Source: Polytrichum commune
Taxonomy: Eukaryota; Streptophyta; Polytrichopsida; Polytrichales; Polytrichaceae
DNA length: 64,000 nucleotides
Direction of reading: 5' to 3'
NCBI GenBank assembly: GCA_950295325.1
Contig: OX485809.1
Location: 5,394,001-5,458,000, forward strand
Below are positions 34,260-44,461 of this stretch, piece after piece. The translations under genes and the position numbers were made by a program. Positions within the stretch are counted from its first letter, which is position 1. Each line of letters opens with the position of its first letter. Under the pieces are notes generated by a model, which was not told where the DNA came from, ran no database searches, and worked only from the letters and a program-made list of their open reading frames with translations.

Positions 34260-34774
34260 TAATTCTCTTAGTCTAGAGGGGCGGTTTACACTATGGACCA
34301 TGAAGTCGTCCAACGGCCGTCTAAGCGATGTGATTGGACCTTGAAGTCGTCCTGGGACGACTTGGGTTTACACCAAGGAAAAAATGGCCGAGTGACCACG
34401 GAGGTTGATGTCCACAATTTTTTTTAAGCCTACTCTATCCACTACCATGGTCCAACAGGTTTTTCGTTGGGACAAGCAAAAGAGGTGGTCTGGGAAAAAT
34501 AGCAAGGGCCCACATCAGAAAAATGCCGTTTTAAAGATTTTTTTTGGATTTTTTTAATGATTTTTTTTCCGACTTAGTTAATGATTTTCTTCGGCTGCAG
34601 TTAAAAGGCTGTAACATTGTAAATACATATTTCCGTTATGGTTGAAAACACAGTAGAAAAAAACCCATTTTTGCAACCGTTTTTTTTGCAAGAAATTGAC
34701 CATTTGTATTTGTTCGTTTCACCACTGTTTTGATCTATTTCAACTAGTAGTGTGTGATATTTTTGAGGTAGAAA

Positions 34775-36097
34775 ATGGAGGGTTATGGCGGTGATGGGGG
34801 ATCATAAAGAGAGTCCCAAGGAGAGTGGTCACAAAATTCTGAGTGGATGCAAGAAATGACATCTCCAATTTTCAGACCTCATTATTCAATTTCAGAAATG
34901 CTACAGAGACCTAGTTTGCTTCCATCTTCTTTTAGTCTATTTCTTCCTCTTCCTCCTATAATTCATCCTCATGTAATTCACCCTCCTCTTTCCACTATTG
35001 AAGTTGGAATTTTTGAAGGCAAAGGAATAAGTAGGAAAAAAATGAATGGTTGGAAAGAAGAGGGGGGCACAACAAAAGAAGGATCAAAGAAGGTGAAGAA
35101 AGCGGATGTTATAGAACTTCGAGAATCAGATGAAGAGGAAATGAGAAGAATGAAGTGGAAGAACTTTGAGGTTTACCAGCTCATTGCTATTCAAGGAGAA
35201 ATGAAAGAAGAGTTTGCAAAATCGTCAAACAAACAAGGTAAATTTTCAGAGAAATACAATTTTTTTGAACAAAAACTAAAGCCTTGAAAACTTTGAATGT
35301 CTTGAATATTTTGTATGATGCCGTATGATGGGTTGTAGAAGGCCTTGGCCTTAGCCGTATGCCCCTATGCCCCAAAACAAGGTCGGTTGCTGCCGCAGGG
35401 GTGTTCACGGGTTCCGCGATTTGTGGGTGCCTCGCGCGCGGGAGGAATCGAACCCGGTTCACTTTCGAGCAAAGTTTTCCGTCGCTCACTCACCTACCAC
35501 TACTCCAATCTAATTTATTTAACATTGCTTTCAATTACTTCGTTCATATACATCACTTACTTACCTAGCTTATGTTGTTTTGACATTTCAGTTTGACATT
35601 TATGATTGGATTTTTACAGGTGTTAACGCATGGTTCAAACTGCAAATTCGGCTAATAGCTGCAATAAAACGGTTCAACAAGTTTTGGTTGTCATGTAAAA
35701 AAAATACAAATCCATTCTAAGTGATTACAGAAATGATAAAATGGCTAATGAAATTTCAGGTGCAGATAGATATTAAGAATACAGGTGGTTTACTGAAATG
35801 AATGAGTGACATAACAACACTGCAAGTGTACGCAACCAGATTCCAGCAAGTGCTACAGAATCAACTCTTGAAGATGTCATTCCATCTACTCCTCCATCTC
35901 AGACAACAACTGCTACAACACCAAACTCAACAATAATTTCCATCCAAGACAAGAAGAAAAAAACTCAAGAGAAGATAGAATTTTTGCTAGAACATGTTGT
36001 TGGTAATTCATGCGCTCTTCTTTCCTCATTCCAGGAATCCATAAATTTTATGAAGAACATGAACATAAATCTTGCTGCCCTCCTAGAAAAATTCTAG
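34775..36097 (+). pseudogene. Harbinger ORF1, Myb/SANT-like protein, broken
   Basis: ATG 34775 begins MEGYGGDGGS and meets TAA at 34805-34807, then continues in the same frame to a donor after 35237. Exon 2 starts at 35620. Key blocks are WKNFEVYQLIAIQGEMKEEF in exon 1, FKLQIRLIAAIKRF, a shifted KKKYKSILSDYRNDK, and a C-terminal helix ending LAALLEKF before TAG at 36097. Lesions: the TAA near the start, a frameshift near 35690, TAA at 35774-35776 and TGA at 35807-35809 (where the second element has a conserved helix). ORF1 proteins of this superfamily help bring the transposase to the element ends. Confidence 0.75.
35435..35520 (-). repeat. Possible SINE/tRNA-like pol III promoter inside ORF1 intron
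   Basis: On the minus strand a perfect B box GGTTCGATTCC (about 35446-35456) follows an A-box-like AGTGGTAGGTGAG about 50 bases upstream. The flanking sequence is locally G/C-rich, unlike the host element. A complete tRNA cloverleaf is not evident. A tRNA-derived SINE inserted in the intron is the likeliest reading. Confidence 0.4.
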
Positions 36098-36281
36098 CTA
36101 CTCAATTTCACTATCACTATCATTGTCTACTATAGTTGATTTTTTTGCCTTAGTTTGTATTACCACAAACTTTCTACCATTAATTCGTGCATTACTGTGG
36201 ATTCCCGCAAAAATGTTATTTGCCTTCTTGTTTTTTTTAATAAATTTTTAATAAATTTTTATTATTTCTTCATCATTTATT

Positions 36282-37290
36282 TCATTTATCTACAATTAGA
36301 GCATCTTTGGTGGCTAACATCCTCCTCTTCACTTCAGTAATTTCAGCCCTTTCGCCCCGTAATTCACTACCTTCTCGTATTTCTCCCTCATCAATCCTTC
36401 TACTCAATTTATTTTCTACCTCCACTATCCAATTTTCTCCTATGCCTTCCTTGTTCACAATGCGCAAATTATGCAACACTACACAAGTGATTATAATATC
36501 TGGCATATTTTGCAAAGGCACTTCGCATCGCTTCATTATCACCTTCCACCTAACCCTTCAATATCCCAAATGCCCTCTTTACACACATCCTAGTTGAAGA
36601 TTGAATGAAATTCCAATTAGCCTCCTTCCCGGATAGTGTTGTCTTCTCGCCCTTAAACGGACAATACATCCATGACTGAACCGGGTATGCCGCATCCCCT
36701 ATAAATTTGTACGGTTGAAATTTACCTTCTATACATCTACGTCCGATTCTTATAACTTGCAATACGCTCCAATCGTGAAGACTTCCTACCCACTCGAACT
36801 CATAATCCCAAAACATATAATCTGGTCCGACAATTCCTTGTAGAATTGCTGAATGAAATGACTTTCTGCAGTAATAATCTTGTCCGCCAATTAGAGGGGC
36901 TAAAACATGAATATGTGATCCATCTATTGCACATATGATATAAGAAATGCCGTGTAATTTTTCAAACCTTGAAGCTAAAATTCTAAACTGTGATTCGCTC
37001 GGAGTTTGTACAAAAACTGATTGTAGATATTTTCTAACCGCTCTACAAAACTCCCTCACTACTATTGATAATGTATGTTTCTGCACTCCATACAAGTCGC
37101 CTATGGTTTGCAATCCATTACCACTTCCCAACCGATGCAATGACATTGCTATCCTATCTTACACCGGCACCGTAACCCTTAATTGAGTATTTTTTTTTTC
37201 AAATACGGACCTAACCTCTCACACAAAAATCTGAATGTATTGTGTATCACTCGAGTTCGCTTTCTAAATTAATTCTCTGTCCACAAACCC
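36282..37290 (-). pseudogene. Harbinger DDE transposase (DDE_Tnp_4), three lesions
   Basis: The reading runs from about 37290 (FRFLCERLGPYL) through TVPV, then TAA at 37161-37159, then MSLHRLGSGNGLQTIGDLYG from ATG 37146. The first catalytic Asp is in CAIDGSHI and the second in GSLHDWSVL, followed by KFIGDAAYP. The block TRMCVKRAFGILKG follows. In this block the catalytic Glu is Lys (AAG at 36579-36577; element 2 has VERSFG). One extra base near 36552 shifts the frame, after which RWKVIMKRCEVPLQNMPDII continues to a stop at 36282. The nonsense codon, frameshift and missing Glu make this transposase non-functional. Confidence 0.92.
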
Positions 37291-37833
37291 AACAATAAGC
37301 GGTCTACGAATCTAATCATCCGTTCTTGACTCCATATACTCCTCTCTCTATACTCCATATTCTCATAAACCAAGCTCAAAATTGCTAATTTCTCCCATTC
37401 TCCTTATAAAATTAGCGCTTGAATATCTACCACATGCTTTACGAGCGTGTACAAAAACATGTACAATCCTAAAAGCAAAACAAATGTCCTCCCCCCCTCC
37501 TCCATTGCTTGCTGAATTTTTAGGTTCAAGCAAGCGAAAACTAGAAGACAAATAAAGAGAAAAGAAGAAAAGAAAAGAGAATGGTCAAACTTGACTTTTT
37601 CCAAAAATTGCATTTTTTTAATATTAAAAAATCAGCACCTCCACTTTTTGGTGCATGGTCATTCTTCATAGTCCACATTCGGTTTACACCTAGTGAAGGG
37701 CCCATGAACCATGAAAACTAATATTTTAGTAACTCGGACCATGGAAGTTGTCCCATGAAGTCGTCCCACGCAAAATAGGCCTCTTACGTGGGACGACTTC
37801 ATGGTCCATAGTGTAAACCGCCCCTGAGACTTT

Positions 37834-38119
37834 GGAGCACCAACTAGAATGTTTACCTCAACAACAAACATCCAAGACAATATCCAAGAGCCAAATTATT
37901 ACCAATGTAACTTAACCCACTTAGAACAGCGATTGCTCTTTATTGTTTTAATAAATGAGGCCAACATGTTGTTCCATAATCCACCCCAGTAAGAACCAGG
38001 GGTCCAATACTTGTAAACTTTAAACATTGTGTGTTTATTTTTTTATTTTTAAAAATATTTTTGGCACAAATGAAAAATCTATTGCAACAAAAACAAAATA
38101 CAACCACCCCAGCAGAACC
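37834..38119. other. Spacer
   Basis: No feature beyond an A/T-rich stretch near 38040-38070, which on the minus strand reads as an A-rich tract after the LINE C-terminus and might be its degraded poly(A) tail. Confidence 0.4.
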
Positions 38120-39160
38120 AGCGCAACTTGAGGGAAAATCAAGAGATAATGCTCATATGGGGTCTAACTTTCCAAGTAACCACTAAATTGCTAAGGGTCA
38201 CAATAAGACCTTTGACGCCCCAAATCAAGTCAAGTTCTTTAAGGACATCTTGGTAAGCAACGTTTGGGGCCTTTTCCAAGTCCGAGAGAGTACGTTTCCA
38301 CTCGATCCTATCGTAATCCTGCAAGGCATCCCAAATGACTTGTGTGTTTTCTCAATGGGCCATTGTACAACGTTGAAAACCATATCGTTCCTTTGATGCC
38401 AAATAATCCACATAATACCACTTTTTAAGAAAAACCAAATGCGATTGAACCATTTTAGTGACCTGCAGAGAGGTTGATCAAAGAGGCATTGCATAATGAA
38501 TAAAGGATTTACTCGGGCCAAGGTTCACTTTTCGGGCAAAGAGTTGCCAAATGATATTAGCATCATACCGCCACCCATGTTAAGCAAGTGGACAATTAAA
38601 GAACATGTGTTCAACCAATTCCACAAACTGCGGGCTGCAGTGGGGGTAGCTTTTGTCAATTTCCGTCGAGATTTTCCCACACCATTCATTAACTGCCACA
38701 ACTCTATGAATGACCACAAGAAGGCAATTTCTTTTTGTGCCTTGGCTTTGTGCCAAATGACATTTCCACTTAGGGGATGTGGGGTGGGGGTGGGGGGAGC
38801 TCACTCCTCCATTTACGAGGAACCATTTATTTGAGAACCATTTGCTTAGTAATCCATTTCCTTCCCTCCTTAGCCGAGTAGGCAAAGAAAGGCGCAAGCT
38901 CCTGCCACCACCGTCGAGCAAGGTCAAAAAATAGTTGGTCAAGCTTACCAAAAAATGTATTGAAACTCTAAACATTGTCAACGTGGTTTGCATAACATTT
39001 ACTCATGCTACCCCACATGTTCTCTTTCCCAAGGATTAGGATGGGATCATCAGAGAGTAAAATAGTTGGGACTTCATTATTGTCCATGAAATCAAGTTGA
39101 ATATGATACTTGTGTGTAGGGTCGACAATCCCCAAAACTAGAAGCTATGTGTGGTCATAG
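38120..39160 (-). pseudogene. LINE (non-LTR retrotransposon) C-terminal fragment with RVT zinc-binding domain
   Basis: Frames on the minus strand alternate through shifts. Near 39150 the reading is LLVLGIVDPTHKYHIQLDF. Further on come HRVVAVNEWCGKIS, then YPHC..EHMFFNCPLA, which has the CxxC-like and H..C spacing of the zinc-binding domain that follows plant LINE reverse transcriptases. Then RIWFFLKSGIMWIIWHQRND and a C-terminus ending LVVTWKVRPHMSII at 38139. At least three frameshifts are needed to join the pieces. The reverse transcriptase and endonuclease domains are not present here. Confidence 0.7.
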
Positions 39161-39164
39161 ATAT

Positions 39165-40785
39165 GGTCTTTTATATTGATGGTATAAAGAAAAAAATGGA
39201 GCGGTTTTAAAATAAAATAATTCCCACACAATATGTGACTTTAAATTCAAAATTACATAGGTTGTTATAGATATCATGAAAGTAAGTTCACATTATTTCA
39301 AAGATACCATGGTATTAAAAAGTTGCAAAAGGTTTATAGTGTTCTTGAGTGCATATTTATTTTGTGTATGTTTGTTTTGTATCGTGGCAACATGAAATTG
39401 CTTTGAGGTAAAATTGCATTGTAGTGAATCATTAACTTTGCCTTTTTAGACGGTTTTAGAAATGAGCCAAAATTTGCCCTCGGTCAAACAACCAACTAGA
39501 ATTGGCCACACATGTGGAGGATATCATAGGGCATAGCACTCTTGTGACAAGCCGCTTGTTGATTTATGATAAACATATGGTACATGAAAATGACTAACCC
39601 AACCTAATTAAAATATCCTAAAAAGTATGCACAAATAGCAAATTATAACCTAATTGAATGGATCATTCAATTACTTGTCAAACAGATAATACCCCCTAAA
39701 CAATTATACCTTTGCCACATGTGATTCCTGTAAGTCACACCAAGTGTCAACTCCAAGTATTTATGCCTCTTTTGCTATCACATCTAAGTTATTTTGAAAG
39801 TTGATCATTATAGCAAACACAAACATGTGGCATATTAATATACTTATCCATAATCGATAATTGTTGTGGAAATGACTTGTACTTATTGATTTCAAATGTA
39901 TTTATTTGCCTTTGCTTCCAATGTAGCATTACTCAGTGATGAGGGCCCTCAAAATGTAACAATGGGATGTTGGGGCTCAATCTAAATCTTAGTCTTTATG
40001 AGCGTAATTTCAAGCATTCGACTATTATATTCCAAAGGCCCACATAGTGAGAGCTGAACGTTGAGCAATGTAATCAATAAGTGAAATGACCTCTCTCTCT
40101 CTCTCTCTCTCTCTCTCTAGTTCTTGATCAAGGCTATGATATTAAACACTTTGTGATTATAAACTTTCACATTAGTCATCTAGAAATTGTTTTCTTTACA
40201 AATATATGACAATACAAGCAAGAGGTCCTACATATACATACATGGAAAAAGGTCATACTTTCCATACCAGATATGTAACGAGGATGTAGATGAAAGAGGT
40301 AAAGTAACCATGATTACAACTGTGAATCACATATGTAACCCATTGTGAGCCCAAAATGGTGCCCACATGTGGTGATTAACTCTTCGAAACCAATTTTAGT
40401 TTGACTTTGATGTGTTATGATTATTCACAAAACATAAAAAGAGTGAAGTGTGGTTTGGATTTAAGTTTAGGCTTTAGAATGTGTTGTGTGATTATTTCAA
40501 GGTTGAATTCAATAAGAGTATGCCTTGATAATGCGAGTAGGGGGTAAGGTGAAGCAAGGTGAGCTCCGCGGGTTAAATGCCCACTTTTGGATCCACTTTG
40601 TTAGTTTAGGAAGAAGGAAACTTGGTGGATGGGGGTTAGTCCCTACTTTGGAGGAGAGGGTTAAAGGATTGTGATTGGAGGTGCTAATCCTCTCACCCTA
40701 TCCTCACCTCTCTCTCCCTCGCTTCCTCTCTCCCTCTCTCCCTCTTTGCTACTTAAGGTGTTTTTCTCTCATTTTCATCTCTCTC
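39165..40785. other. Intergenic, nothing recognised
   Basis: A/T-rich non-coding DNA with a CT microsatellite (40091-40118) and a T/C-rich stretch at 40690-40760. No element boundaries were found. Confidence 0.45.
40091..40118. repeat. (CT)n microsatellite
   Basis: Fourteen uninterrupted CT units. Confidence 0.95.
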
Positions 40786-40791
40786 CATCAA

Positions 40792-40960
40792 GCGCTCTCA
40801 AGGGAGCAAGCTCTTGAGAGCTTGAGCCACGTGTGTGGGTTATTAGTTTTTAGTGAAGTTAATTAGTTAAGCTCTCGCTTTCAAGTTCTCCCACGGGAGT
40901 GAGCTCTTATAGCTTGGAAGCCACGTGTGTGGATTAGTTAGCCCTTAGTGATGTTAGAGA
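40792..40960 (+). repeat. Tandem duplication, about 82 bp, two diverged units
   Basis: The order GCTCTC, AAG..GGGAG(C/T)(A/G)AGCTCTT, AGCTTG, GCCACGTGTGTGG, TTAG and AGTGA(A/T)GTTA is repeated at about 40792-40870 and 40871-40955. It ends just before the left terminus of the 40977 element. Confidence 0.7.
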
Positions 40961-41099
40961 GTTAGTTTAGATTGATTACCGTACCTGCATGGCCAGTTCA
41001 GCAGAAAATAAGTCATTTTGTGAGGTGCCGAAATACGTGATAAATATAAGGCCTCACTGCCCAAATTTGATGAAATTCATGGATGAATTGCCGAAATAG

Positions 41100-41475
41100 A
41101 TGAAATCAGCACGCGCAACGCGCAGACGACGTTCTGGCTTGGCTTGCCTTGCTCTCCCTTTTACTTGGCGGTGCGAAGATGTTAGGGTTTGTGTCGCGGC
41201 GCTGCAGAGGACCGTCGCAACCTCGGTGCAGATGGATTACGAAGTCTCGTTTCCTCCACATCGGTGTCGATGGATTACGAAGTCTCGTTTCATAGCTACC
41301 AGGCTTCACGCTATCTGTTCCAGTCTGCTTCCGCTACAGCCAATCCGCCATAGCCAGCCTCGGTCATGGCCTGGTGCGTCCCGCGCTCCCTCTCCCTCGC
41401 GCTTACCCTCCACCTTTCGATGCTCCTCTCGGACGCCGCAATTTGGAGTCGTGTGTCATTTAATATGGTGTAGGT
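41100..41475 (+). other. G/C-rich segment, possible captured sequence of unknown origin
   Basis: The base composition is clearly richer in G and C than the flanks. It contains a local direct repeat (GATGGATTACGAAGTCTCGT at about 41231 and 41270). The open frame here (41100-41483) has no recognisable domain. Captured promoter or 5' exon sequence is possible but unproven. Confidence 0.35.
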
Positions 41476-41837
41476 TTGCTTAGGTTGTGGTTGCATTTGT
41501 GGTTCTGGGTGGGTGGGTTGTTGTGGCGGGGGTTTGGGAGGCTCCATTCTGATCAGGATTGGGGTCGTAGCGGCGTTTGTCGCGGCCTGATCAGTGCTTT
41601 AGTTCGAGCAGGCTGTAATTGGGAATCCCATTTCGTCCTGTGTGGTGTGGTGTGGTGCGATGTGATGTGATGTGATGTTGTGAGGTGGGGGTTTGTGTTG
41701 TGTTTGTTGTGGTTCTGGATTGTGATCGGGATTGGGGTGGTGTGATGGTTTGTGTGGTCTGGTGGACGAGGAGGCATTGAGAGAGAGAGAGAGAGAGATT
41801 TTCATTGTTGTTGAGGTTTGGGTTGGGGTTTGGTGTG

Positions 41838-42045
41838 GTTCAGCCATGATCAGCTATGGTGTGAGGAATGCATGATCAGCTATGGTGTGATCAGCTATAG
41901 CGGAGGAATGCAAGGTGTGAGAGGATCCTCATTCGGCGGTGGATTGCAGAGCAGGTTCAGCCATGATCAGCTATGGTGTGATCAGCTATAGCGGAGGAAT
42001 GCAAGGTGTGAGAGGATCCTCATTCGGCGGTGGATTGCAGAGCAG
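41838..42045 (+). repeat. Tandemly duplicated exon-like block
   Basis: The block GTTCAGCCATGATCAGCTAT ... GGATTGCAGAGCAG occurs at 41838-41954 and again at 41955-42045. The first copy has an extra 26 bases that repeat its own start. Both copies end in GCAGAGCAG followed by GT, the second as GTACCT, so each could serve as a splice donor to the exon at 42141. In the matching frame it would encode a stretch ending RRWIAEQ. Confidence 0.75.
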
Positions 42046-42140
42046 GTACCTCCACGATGGTTTACTTTAGCTTGATTCTCTTCTTTTTTTTCGAAATTGG
42101 AGTTTGTTGCTTAATCTGATGTTTGTTTTGGTGTTCTCAG

Positions 42141-42248
42141 ATCAATTCTGTTAAGTTCAATGAGTTTGCAGCAGCAATTGTCTTAGGTGGCTTCGACCGC
42201 AGCGTACGTGCTTGGGATTGCCTCTCTCACAGAACAGATCCAATTCAG
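42141..42248 (+). pseudogene. Single captured exon of a WDR83/MORG1-like WD40-repeat protein
   Basis: The 108-base segment has a clean acceptor (TTCTCAG before ATC) and donor (CAG before GTTTGT) and reads 36 codons without a stop. INSVKFNEF, then GGFDRSVRAWDCLSHRTDPI matches the central WD repeat of plant WDR83 homologues (VNAVKFN, AGFDRSLRVWDCRSH). In the normal gene this is followed by more exons encoding further blades. None of those, nor the preceding blades, is found within the element or nearby. WDR83 is a scaffold protein reported in MAPK signalling and spliceosome complexes. Here it is a lone exon, so function as WDR83 is excluded. Confidence 0.82.
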
Positions 42249-42525
42249 GTTTGTCACTCTTTCAACTACCTTCTATGGGAAGTTTGGTGTAATTTTGTCT
42301 GCTACATTGGAACTCTTGTACATGTAGAGTACCGAAGTACTGCCTTTGTTTGCATGTTGCCGTTACTTTGATATGCAAGTTCAGGATGAGATTTATTCAA
42401 AAACTACAGTTTTGATACCATTAAAAGGATTCAGCTTTCTCTTCATAGAGTATCAGTTCTTGTGGAGTTTTTGAAGTGTTGGATGAGAGGGAAAACTGAC
42501 AGGCTTTGGCTTTTGTAAATTTCCA

Positions 42526-42837
42526 TTAGTAATGACTGTTTTGAACTCTGTTTGCACCTACACCTTGTCTTTTCCTCTTGTGTTGATTGCCTCCTTTGTG
42601 CTCTTCATCACCTTCCTTCTCTTTCTTGATTTGTTGAGGTTGAAATAGAATTGAAGACTTTCTAAGACGACCTATTGGACGTTTTTCTGGGCTCTCTCTT
42701 TCCAAACTTTTGTGAATTTCAGCTGCCTCATTCAAAACCTCAATTTCTTTTGCAAGAACTACTTCTCTCTCTTCTTGTGTGATTGTTTTGAATATAGAAG
42801 TAAGCATTGTTTGTTTCTTCTCACTGTGAAATGCCAT
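42526..42837 (-). CDS. Unknown charged protein within the TIR element
   Basis: The 103-codon frame starts MAFHSEKKQTMLTSI at 42837 and ends at 42526. It is rich in Glu and Lys, with a likely helical stretch (EEREVVLAKEIEVLNEAAEI) and a basic tail containing RPIGRLRKS, loosely like an AT-hook, and HKRKRQG. It opposes the WD40 exon. It might be a first exon of the element's own protein or a captured piece. I do not recognise the family. Confidence 0.35.
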   Translation of the reverse strand: MAFHSEKKQTMLTSIFKTITQEEREVVLAKEIEVLNEAAEIHKSLERESPEKRPIGRLRKSSILFQPQQIKKEKEGDEEHKGGNQHKRKRQGVGANRVQNSHY

Positions 42838-43257
42838 TGTAATCTAAGAAACCTCTCACTATCACACTATTCTACACATATAAACCTCTATACTAAATTT
42901 TTGCATCGAAATTGTTCATACATACAACCCCATCCTCAGACTGTGAACTATTTCATGAAAACATATTGTCTACAAAAATCACAGTATTTTTGAGCTTAAA
43001 GCGTTAAGAGGAGGGATAAATGTAACAGAAATAACAAACTACAGTTATAATGCCGAATTTTCCGTTAAAACTGTTCGTTGGTGTTGAATAATGATTAAAA
43101 TATTGTTGTAACTGCAGAACGACCTTGCAGTAATTAAAATAATTATTCGGCACTTAAGTGCCGAATTGGCCATGCAGGTACGGTAGTTTAAATCACGAAA
43201 TCAAGTAGTCAAGTATCTAATTAGGGGCTTAGGGTCACCAAATTAGCTTGTAGTTGA

Positions 43258-43897
43258 GAAGGGTGACCAGCATACAAGGAGCTACGGCCTCGGCCAGCAG
43301 ACTGAAGGGTGACCAACATACAAGGAGCTACGGCCTCGGCCAGCAGACTGAAGGGTGACCAACATACAAGGAGCTACGGCCTCGGCCAGCAGACTGAAGG
43401 GTGACCAACATACAAAAGCTACGGCCTCAGCCAGCAGACTGAAGGGTGACCAACATACAAGGAGCTACGACCTCGGCCAGCAGACTGAAGGGTGACCAAC
43501 ATACAAGGAGCTACGGCCTCGGCCAGCAGACTGAAGGGTGACCATCATACAAGGAGCTACGGCCTCGGCCAGCAGACTGAAGGGTGACCAGCATACAAGG
43601 AGCTACGGCCTTGGCCAGCAGACTGAAGGGTGACCAGCATACAAGGAGCTATGGCCTCGGCCAGCAGACTAAGGGTGACCAGCATACAAGGAGCTACGGC
43701 CTCGGCCAGCAGACTGAAGGGTGACCAGCATACAAGGAGCTACGGCCTCGGCCAGCAGACTGAAGGGTGACCAGCATACAAGGAGCTACGGCCTCGGCCA
43801 GCAGACTGAAGGGCGACCAACATACAAGGAGCTACGGCCTCGGCCCAGCAGACTGAAGGGTGACCAACATACAAGGAGCTGCGGCCTCGGACCAGAC
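43258..43897 (+). repeat. Minisatellite, about 14 units of 46 bp
   Basis: The unit is GAAGGGTGACCAACATACAA followed by GGAGCTACGGCCTCGGCCAG and CAGACT. About 14 head-to-tail copies differ by single changes and one- to two-base indels (AAAGCT in unit 4, CGGCCCAGC in unit 13). Copies are much more alike than in the gene-flanking arrays, so the array is young or homogenised. Each unit holds a G/C-rich palindromic core GGCCTCGGCC. At 46 bases the period is not a multiple of three, so it does not encode a repeat protein. Confidence 0.97.
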
Positions 43898-44461
43898 GAT
43901 TAGGGAACAAGGGTAAACCAAACCGAGCTGAGATGAGTAGACCTGATAATTAGCTAGAGACTAAGTTAGTGAAACCATCACCTAATGAGTGATATGGGTG
44001 ACTTTAGAAGCAGGACTTAGGGAGATGGCTTACTTAGATCAGGCAATGTGTGGGTTGTGTGATTAGATAGCTAGGAGGGTGTGTGGTTTTTACAAGCAAT
44101 TGTGTTCGAGGTTAACCATTATGGAAGTGTTTTTCAACACTTACACCTTTGTGGTAAAAATCAATCGCTTATAAAAAAAAAGGGATAAAATGGAAGACTC
44201 TAGCAAAGGCAATGGGAAGGAGAGGATAATCAAGGGCCAAAGGGGAATATCTTTGAGCGCTTGTGTTGCCAAGGCCGCCGGTTGGACCCTTGAGAAAGCC
44301 AATTCGGCTACAAGTCAAGAGGCTACCATTAATAAACAAAGTGATTCAAAATAACATGAATGCTTAATGATGTGAAGAGACCAATTTTCACGTTACATAC
44401 ACTACATGTGATTCTCAAGACCATCACCCGGACTAGGACGCTTAAGGGTGGTGGAATTGGC
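43898..44461. other. Spacer between the minisatellite and the 44470 element
   Basis: No feature was recognised; short open frames only. Confidence 0.4.

Larger units (their letters stand above)
34271..37830. mobile_element. Complete PIF/Harbinger element 1 (inactive), 3.56 kb
   Basis: The inner terminal repeat GGGGCGGTTTACACTATGG continuing to ACCATGAAGTCGTCC is perfect at both ends. The outermost bases (GTCTAGA left, GTCTCA right) are imperfect. Flanks TTA (34268-34270) and TTT (37831-37833) fit a TTA duplication with one change. It holds two converging genes, as in plant PIF/Harbinger elements: a Myb-like ORF1 on plus and the DDE transposase on minus. Both are broken. A second inner repeat of GTCGTCC/GGGACGAC lies near each end. 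Its terminus shares TTTACACTATGG-like sequence with the neighbouring MITEs. Confidence 0.92.
40977..43185. mobile_element. TIR element carrying host gene fragments (Pack-type), 2.2 kb
   Basis: The left terminus TACCGTACCTGCATGGCCA and the complement of the right terminus are identical over 19 bases. The motif TGCCGAA(A/T)T recurs beneath both ends. No exact target duplication is visible, although similar sequence (GTTTAGAT left, GTTTAAAT right) flanks the two ends. The interior holds a G/C-rich segment (41100-41460), a duplicated exon-like block, one intact WD40 exon and an unknown minus-strand frame. No transposase domain was recognised. A Pack-MULE-like or other gene-capturing element is the best reading; the superfamily is open. 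Confidence 0.7.

Noticed and set aside
34847-35287. Separate gene starting at ATG 34847
   Set aside because: The frame is open upstream to ATG 34775 apart from one TAA, and homology to ORF1 of element 2 shows it is exon 1 of a broken Harbinger ORF1.
35445-35520. Genuine tRNA gene
   Set aside because: A B box is present, but no complete cloverleaf with a 7-bp acceptor stem could be drawn.
42526-42837. Transposase of the Pack-type element
   Set aside because: The frame is short and charged, with no DDE, zinc-finger or SWIM motif; kept only as an unknown frame.
43258-43897. CRISPR-like array of regular repeats
   Set aside because: Units are directly adjacent with no unique spacers, there are no cas genes, and the genome is eukaryotic. 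It is a minisatellite.
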